Shown: positions 6,052 through 10,670 of the stretch, in pieces
Layout: each line of letters begins with the position of its first letter
Position numbering within the stretch: position 1 is the first letter of the stretch
Source of the DNA: Bacteroidales bacterium
Lineage (GTDB): Bacteria; Bacteroidota; Bacteroidia; Bacteroidales; UBA932
Assembly: GCA_017429885.1 (NCBI GenBank)
Contig: JAFROA010000404.1
Coordinates: 1 to 10,670, forward strand
DNA: 10,670 bases
Reading direction: 5' to 3'
Translations under genes and position numbers: made by a program
Notes under the pieces: generated by a model
The model's input: the letters and a program-made list of their open reading frames with translations, nothing else
Told to the model about the DNA's origin: nothing
The model's database searches: none

Positions 6052-7509
6052 ATGTCGAAGGTAAGTAGATACTCATTTGCGATATTGGCACTGGTTGTCC
6101 TTTCCTTATGCTGTTCTTGTGGGAGACACATTGACATAAGGCCAAGCCGTCAAGTCCCTGAACTGCTTGATGAGGCTGAGAAGTTGACTTCGCAGTCCCG
6201 TTATGATGAGGCTGTCGGTCTTGCGTTTGAGGCTCTGAAAGAGTCTGAGAGTGAGGATGCGGACCGACTTCTCCAGGCCAAGTCCCATCTAACCCTATCT
6301 AAGATATTCCTTCAGACCAGCCGGGATTCCCTGTCTTGGGAACACGCGGAAGCAGCTGAAGGTCTGGCGATTCGTGTGAAGGATGACTCTTTGCTTGCTT
6401 CTTCTCTTCTTGTTAAGGGAAAGATATGTTCGTATTCTAATTTTACTATTGATAATAATCGTGACGACGAGGGAATCGCTTACCTTGAGGAAGCCTTGAG
6501 ACTTTCAGAGCTGAATGGCTGGAAGGGTATTTCAGCTGAGGCCTGCTATTTCTTATGCGAGACATATGTCAACAAAAATCGTTGGAATGATGTCTTGGAC
6601 CGTGGTTTTTACGTTAAAGCCGGTGAATGGTTGGAGAAAGCTGAGAAACTTAATGAAGGTAGGCAGTCCGCGCGTTCGCTTTCCACTCGCATGAGATACC
6701 TGCGCCAGGGAGACAGAATTGATGAGGCCATCACTTTCTGCAACCGTGTGATTGAGGAGACTCCCGAGCAGGACTTCCTGAAGCGCTACCAGATCTATGA
6801 CCATCTGACGAATCTGTACCTGAAGAAAAGGGATGTCACCAAAGCGACCGAAGCGCATCAGAACTATTCTTATTACATACAGTTGTACATGCGCCAGAAA
6901 GGAGATGACATTCTCCAGGATCTCCAGACCGAGTACCAGACAGAGCTTAAAGACCGCCAGATCAGGTCCAGGACTGGTCTAGCCTTCCTGCTGGGTGTTT
7001 TTCTGGTTCTCGCCCTTTTGGCTATAGTCCAGTTCTTCTGGCTCAATAGGCAGATTTCTATAAAAAACAAGAGTATCGAGTCAATCGCCCGAAGCCGCGA
7101 GATGCTTTTCGCTGTCATCGCTAAGGACTTGTATGACCCGGCCCTGGCTGGTATCAAGGACAGTCAGACGCTAGATTTCATCCGTAAGTGGCCCACAATG
7201 AGCGAGGATGAGATCCGGCAGCGCTGCGCCAGTCTTTCGGAAGGTGACGCGGCGATGGACCCTTTAGTGGTAAATTACATCTCGGACCTCATGATCTCAA
7301 AGAAGAAATCGCTGGGTACCAAGGGGTTGAGTGCGAGAGAGCTAGAGATAATAGCCTTAAGCAAAGAAGGTTTGTCAGATAAGCAAATAGCTGACAAACT
7401 CTTCCTTTCTCCCCGCACCGTCAGCAATCATAAATACCGCATCTACAGTAAGCTCGAGGTCTCAGGTAACACTGAAATGCTGGCGAAGGCCGAGGAACTC
7501 GGGTTGTGA
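6052..7509 (+). CDS. Membrane-anchored TPR protein with LuxR-type DNA-binding domain
   Basis: The protein has 485 residues. An N-terminal hydrophobic segment ends in LSLCCSCG (Cys19-Cys22), which resembles a signal anchor or imperfect lipobox. Residues about 35-295 are helical, TPR-like repeats (for example AEKLTSQSRYDEAVGLAFEAL and DEGIAYLEEALRLSEL). A transmembrane helix lies at 309-331 (GLAFLLGVFLVLALLAIVQF) and a short helical linker follows. Residues 352-363 (LFAVIAKDLYDP) resemble a histidine-kinase H-box with lysine (Lys358) where the histidine would be. The last 61 residues are a LuxR/GerE helix-turn-helix (LSARELEIIALSKEGLSDKQIA, SPRTVSNHKYRIYSKL at 453-468). By family knowledge, TPR domains sense outside the inner membrane and the LuxR domain binds DNA in the cytoplasm. 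Targets are unknown; the adjacent export operon and its own promoter are candidates. Its stop is five bases from the convergent permease stop. Confidence 0.88.
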   Translation: MSKVSRYSFAILALVVLSLCCSCGRHIDIRPSRQVPELLDEAEKLTSQSRYDEAVGLAFEALKESESEDADRLLQAKSHLTLSKIFLQTSRDSLSWEHAEAAEGLAIRVKDDSLLASSLLVKGKICSYSNFTIDNNRDDEGIAYLEEALRLSELNGWKGISAEACYFLCETYVNKNRWNDVLDRGFYVKAGEWLEKAEKLNEGRQSARSLSTRMRYLRQGDRIDEAITFCNRVIEETPEQDFLKRYQIYDHLTNLYLKKRDVTKATEAHQNYSYYIQLYMRQKGDDILQDLQTEYQTELKDRQIRSRTGLAFLLGVFLVLALLAIVQFFWLNRQISIKNKSIESIARSREMLFAVIAKDLYDPALAGIKDSQTLDFIRKWPTMSEDEIRQRCASLSEGDAAMDPLVVNYISDLMISKKKSLGTKGLSARELEIIALSKEGLSDKQIADKLFLSPRTVSNHKYRIYSKLEVSGNTEMLAKAEELGL

Positions 7510-7514
7510 TCTGG

Positions 7515-8795
7515 TTATTCTCCGGCTATTATCCTTGCGTCATCAGCCTTGTCGATTCCCGCTTTCCTTGCCAGGGCATCTCTTCTCTCCCGTATTTCCT
7601 CTTTGTGGCGTATCACCCAGTTCTCGGCGAAGACGCAAGCGCATGCCGCTCCGAAGTAGATGATTGTCTGGATAATCATGATCCTCATCTGTGTCCCGGC
7701 CGCGGAGATGTCTCCACCGGCGGTGCTGAGGTTGATATATCCCTGAACCCCAAAGGTCGACGGGAATAAGTAGGAGAACACTTTCCAGAATCCGGGGAAG
7801 GCGACTGTCGGCCATGAGCATCCTGTCAGGAACAGGCATATTGGCGACATCGCGAGGAACAGGAGGAACACAGACTCCCTTCTTGTGATCAAGGTGCTCC
7901 AAGTCATGCTGAAGAAGACGCAGTCGGTGATGAAGAACAGGAGCAGTGCGAGAATATCAGTGAACTGGCCCCTCTGCGGTATTCCGAATATGGCTGGAAC
8001 AATAAACGTTATGTATAACCCTATCCCGAGGTAAAGGAGCCAATACGCTCCACCGCGGCCGAGAACCACCCTTACCATTCCGTGTCCCTCAAGTTTGTCC
8101 GGCAATGAAGCGAAGCTGTGGTTCCTCTCCCGTTGGGTTCCCACCAACAGGGACATGCCGTAGAACAGGGTCTGCTGGATGATTATCATCAAGATCGCCG
8201 AGATAAGGAAGAAACTGTAATTGAATGCCCTGTTGAAGGGGTTGTTATCCTCGTAGCCTAAAGGCTTGATCACTTGTGATGCCTCCTGCTCCGTCATGCC
8301 GGCAAGGGAATACCTCTCCATCTGGATCTGCCCGATCTCGTGGAGCATGACGAAATTGGTGCCTATCATGGCGTTCTTGTAGTACAGGAAGCTGCTCATG
8401 TCGGCGTAAAGAGACAACTTGGCGGTCTCATTCCTGGCGAGTTTCTCGCCGAAATCTCTCGGGAAGTACACAATTCCGTTGACTTTTCTCTCCTGCATCA
8501 TCCGCTCGGCTTCCGCCATGTTGACACACTTCGCGGCCACTTCCACCTCCCTGGTCGCGTCTATCTCACGGATGAACCGGCGACTGTCTGAGCAGTCTGC
8601 GTCATCGACCACCGCTATAGGGGTGTCGGAGAGAATTCCGTTTAGGTATACGACGTTGTATAACAACGGGTAGGCGAGACCGGCCACAAAGAAGATCAGG
8701 AGAACGCCTCCGTCCGAGAATATTTGCTTGAGCTCATGGCAGAAAATAGCCCACCAGTCCAAAAGCCAAGTCTTTATGAATCCTTTTCTTGCCAT
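7515..8795 (-). CDS. ABC-2 type transporter permease (second of pair)
   Basis: The protein has 426 residues and the ABC2_membrane_3/YhhJ-type layout. There is a cytoplasmic N-terminus and a first membrane helix at about 28-50 (GVLLIFFVAGLAYPLLYNVV). A large extracytoplasmic domain runs to about residue 190 (DTPIAVVDDADCSDSRRF, VNGIVYFPRDFGEKL). A block of about five helices follows, including ISAILMIIIQQTLFYGMSLL and LALLLFFITDCVFF. The C-terminal tail is charged (HKEEIRERRDALARKAG). It starts four bases after the stop of the upstream permease, so the two are co-transcribed and probably form a heterodimer. The family exports drugs, lipids or other envelope molecules with an ATPase and an HlyD adaptor; the substrate cannot be read from sequence. 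No ATPase motifs (Walker A or LSGGQ) are present. Confidence 0.88.
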   Translation of the reverse strand: MARKGFIKTWLLDWWAIFCHELKQIFSDGGVLLIFFVAGLAYPLLYNVVYLNGILSDTPIAVVDDADCSDSRRFIREIDATREVEVAAKCVNMAEAERMMQERKVNGIVYFPRDFGEKLARNETAKLSLYADMSSFLYYKNAMIGTNFVMLHEIGQIQMERYSLAGMTEQEASQVIKPLGYEDNNPFNRAFNYSFFLISAILMIIIQQTLFYGMSLLVGTQRERNHSFASLPDKLEGHGMVRVVLGRGGAYWLLYLGIGLYITFIVPAIFGIPQRGQFTDILALLLFFITDCVFFSMTWSTLITRRESVFLLFLAMSPICLFLTGCSWPTVAFPGFWKVFSYLFPSTFGVQGYINLSTAGGDISAAGTQMRIMIIQTIIYFGAACACVFAENWVIRHKEEIRERRDALARKAGIDKADDARIIAGE

Positions 8796-8799
8796 TGTC

Positions 8800-9969
8800 T
8801 TATTCTTTAGGAAAGTTCTGATGGATATATGCTTTCTTCAACCGGTTCAGGCCAATCAGCGGGACGAACAGAAAGATGAGCAGATAAATAACCTCTCTCC
8901 ACCATCCGGCGAATCCGGCTCCGAAAATCACTTCCTGGACATAGAACAGGTAGTAGTGCCTTATTGGGAACATCGCGGCGAGTCCCTGGATGTACGGTGG
9001 CATGGCCTCTAACGGAAGCGTGAATCCGGAGAGGGAGAATCCCAGCACACTGTAGAGTGCTCCTACACTCAAAGCCAATCTCGGTACGGGCAGCATCTCT
9101 ATTATGAATATACCTATGGCCTCGCTGGCGAAGATCATAAGGAACATGGCGATGAACATGTTGAAGATGCTTCCATTGATCGGGAAATGTAGCCAATGGT
9201 ACAGAAGCATTATGATCACGAACCCGATCGCGGCGAAAGCCAATGTCCATACAAGGAGCTTTCCCATGAGCGCTGTCACTAACGAGTGGCCGGATGTGTC
9301 CATCAGGTGCCTTGAGGTCCCGAATTTCAGTTCGGCCCCAAGTGAATATATAAGTACCAGGATCACAATCATTTCCAGAATGCCTGGAAGGAGAATTCCG
9401 CTCAAGTAGTAGTTGTAGTTGGTAGTGACGTTTCCGATCTGGTGGGTATCGATGTCGATAGGACGGATCATTCCCATTATCTGGGCGTCGTTGTATCCTT
9501 TGGCCCTGAGCACTTCCCTTTGCACCGCTCCGTTAGTGAGGTTCACCATGGTAAGCAAGTCTTTCCACGCTAGCGCTCCGCTCACGAAGTAGAGCCCGTT
9601 GACATAAAAAGTGATCTTCGGTTGCCTGAATGCCTGGATATCCTCGTTCATCCCCTCCGGGATGACGCAGACGGCGGCTATCTTCCCACTGGTCATGTCT
9701 TCCCTCGCGCTGGAGAAAGAATTGTAATGGACTACCTTCCCCAGTTGTGTGGCGTCCAGTTGTTGGCAGAAATTCCTGGAGGTCGTGGAATAGTCCTCGT
9801 CCACCACTCCTATCGGAATGTCATCCGGTAATCCGTGGTCCAGGAAAGTCAGGAAGAATATGGCGCAGAAAGCGATCACGCCGATTGAACCCATGAAATA
9901 AAGAGGACGGTTCCTGATTATCCTGAGCTCGCGGCGAGCGACCGAAAGTATCCTTTGCCAGTTGTTCAT
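8800..9969 (-). CDS. ABC-2 type transporter permease (first of pair)
   Basis: The protein has 389 residues from ATG at 9969. Its plan matches the neighbouring permease: N-terminal amphipathic segment (VARRELRIIRNRP), first membrane helix at about 25-45 (FMGSIGVIAFCAIFFLTFL), a large extracytoplasmic domain (DIPIGVVDEDYSTTSRNF, AAVCVIPEGMNEDI) and a C-terminal block of about five helices (GILEMIVILVLIYSLGAEL, MFIAMFLMIFASEAIGIFI, LLIFLFVPLIGL). The shared pattern IPIGVVDEDYS versus TPIAVVDDADCS suggests an old duplication. It lies 15 bases after the adaptor gene and four bases before the second permease, in one operon. Homologues of YbhS/YhhJ type work with an HlyD-like adaptor and a TolC-type channel. 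The substrate is unknown. Confidence 0.88.
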   Translation of the reverse strand: MNNWQRILSVARRELRIIRNRPLYFMGSIGVIAFCAIFFLTFLDHGLPDDIPIGVVDEDYSTTSRNFCQQLDATQLGKVVHYNSFSSAREDMTSGKIAAVCVIPEGMNEDIQAFRQPKITFYVNGLYFVSGALAWKDLLTMVNLTNGAVQREVLRAKGYNDAQIMGMIRPIDIDTHQIGNVTTNYNYYLSGILLPGILEMIVILVLIYSLGAELKFGTSRHLMDTSGHSLVTALMGKLLVWTLAFAAIGFVIIMLLYHWLHFPINGSIFNMFIAMFLMIFASEAIGIFIIEMLPVPRLALSVGALYSVLGFSLSGFTLPLEAMPPYIQGLAAMFPIRHYYLFYVQEVIFGAGFAGWWREVIYLLIFLFVPLIGLNRLKKAYIHQNFPKE

Positions 9970-9984
9970 TATATTGATATTCTT

Positions 9985-10670
9985 TTATTTCTGTTTGATT
10001 ATAGCAGACATTCCGGGACGGATCTTCTCAACCGGAACGTCCGGAACAGCCCTGACCTCGAAGGTCTTGGCGTCATAGAGGCCAGTCTCCTTCGTGGCCT
10101 TCCATGTGGCATAGGACTCCCTCACGGCGATGTAGTTGACTGTGGCGGTTATTTCCTCGCCATCGAGTGCGGGAATCACAATAGTGACCTTGTCGCCCTC
10201 TGTCATACCGTGGAGGTAGTCTTCCCTGACATTGAAAGTGAACCAGATGTCGTCCGTGTCAATCACGCTGGCCACAGGTGATCCTTGTCCGACGAGCTCC
10301 CCGACCTTAGGATAAGTGGCGGAGATGATTCCATTTGCCGGAGATGTCAGATAGAGTTCGCCGAGGTAAGACTCCACTTCCTGCACGGCACCTGAAGCCT
10401 GCTCCACCAGGGCCTGAGCGGCTGCTTTATCTTCCCGGCGGGCACCGTTCACAGCCATGTCGTACTGGCTCTTGGCGGCTTTCGTCTGGGCGACAGCGGC
10501 GTCATATCTGGCTTTGGTCTCATCATATTTCTGGGCGGTCACGACTTTCTGCTCGTAAAGCCTCTCAATCCTGTCCAGGGACTTTTTCATAACGTCTTCC
10601 TGCACGATCGCCTGTTGCCAAAGTTGGTAGGCTCCCTGCACCTGCTCCGAGCGGGCGCCATGGCGGGCCT
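9985..10670 (-). CDS. HlyD-family periplasmic adaptor (membrane fusion protein), C-terminal part
   Basis: The frame is open from the right edge to a stop at 9985, giving 227 residues; the true start lies outside, and the internal GTG at 10641 is not a start. The first roughly 85 visible residues form a long helical hairpin (VMKKSLDRIERLYEQKVVTA, YDAAVAQTKAAKSQYDMAV) that would reach toward an outer-membrane TolC-type channel. The second half of the lipoyl domain follows (ELYLTSPANGIISATYPKVG, GQGSPVASVID), then a beta-barrel domain (IWFTFNVREDYLHGMTEGDKV) and a C-terminal strand region (FEVRAVPDV, IRPGMSAIIKQK). It is the first visible gene of the operon with the two permeases and would link them to the outer membrane. 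Confidence 0.9.
   Translation of the reverse strand, partial: ARHGARSEQVQGAYQLWQQAIVQEDVMKKSLDRIERLYEQKVVTAQKYDETKARYDAAVAQTKAAKSQYDMAVNGARREDKAAAQALVEQASGAVQEVESYLGELYLTSPANGIISATYPKVGELVGQGSPVASVIDTDDIWFTFNVREDYLHGMTEGDKVTIVIPALDGEEITATVNYIAVRESYATWKATKETGLYDAKTFEVRAVPDVPVEKIRPGMSAIIKQK

Noticed and set aside
9985..10641. A complete 218-residue adaptor starting at GTG 10641
   Set aside because: The frame stays open to the window edge and the family needs the first half of the lipoyl domain and coiled coil, so the gene is partial, not short.

Overview
The window looks like chromosomal DNA from a Bacteroidota bacterium, most likely of the order Bacteroidales. Three things point there: promoter-like sites of the Bacteroidetes type (TTG/TTTG, about 19 bases, then TAnnTTTG); no Shine-Dalgarno sequences before the starts; and gene types typical of the group (SusC-like carboxypeptidase-domain/plug outer-membrane protein, BspA-type leucine-rich repeats fused to an M64 peptidase, an OmpA protein with a jelly-roll-like front half, and a TPR/LuxR membrane regulator). 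I cannot name the genus.

Layout. Bases 1-1176 (minus) hold the 5' part of an outer-membrane beta-barrel protein with carboxypeptidase-regulatory and plug-like domains; it runs off the left edge. Bases 1177-1879 have no protein gene but are rich in plus-strand RNA signals: a near-perfect Bacteroidetes promoter (1324-1353), a strong terminator hairpin about 60 nt after it (1388-1423), a roughly 265-nt multi-branched structured RNA closed by an 11-bp stem and ending in a T-run (1431-1698), a third terminator hairpin (1788-1827), and a second promoter built into that terminator's T-tract (1818-1848). This last promoter should drive a large cell-surface lipoprotein (1880-4555, plus) with a Big_2 Ig-like domain, BspA-like leucine-rich repeats and a C-terminal M64 metallopeptidase domain. 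An OmpA-family protein (4573-5694, minus) converges on it.

The 357-base divergent gap 5695-6051 holds an inverted repeat near the OmpA gene, a GC-rich terminator-like hairpin, a cluster of TTACT(C)/GAGTAA words and a candidate promoter for the next gene. That gene (6052-7509, plus) encodes a membrane-anchored TPR/LuxR-type regulator with a degenerate histidine-kinase H-box. Five bases further, and convergent with it, ends a three-gene minus-strand operon: an HlyD-type periplasmic adaptor (9985 to beyond the right edge), then two ABC-2 type permeases (8800-9969 and 7515-8795). These would form an export pump with an outer-membrane TolC-type partner and possibly an ATPase outside the window.

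Functionally the window is a cell-envelope neighbourhood (outer-membrane receptor, secreted peptidase, peptidoglycan-anchoring OmpA protein, efflux/export pump) with one transmembrane regulator. No mobile element, CRISPR array, tRNA or rRNA was seen. The most unusual part is the RNA-rich gap 1324-1830, whose structured RNA I could not match to tmRNA, RNase P, SRP RNA, 6S RNA or a common riboswitch.
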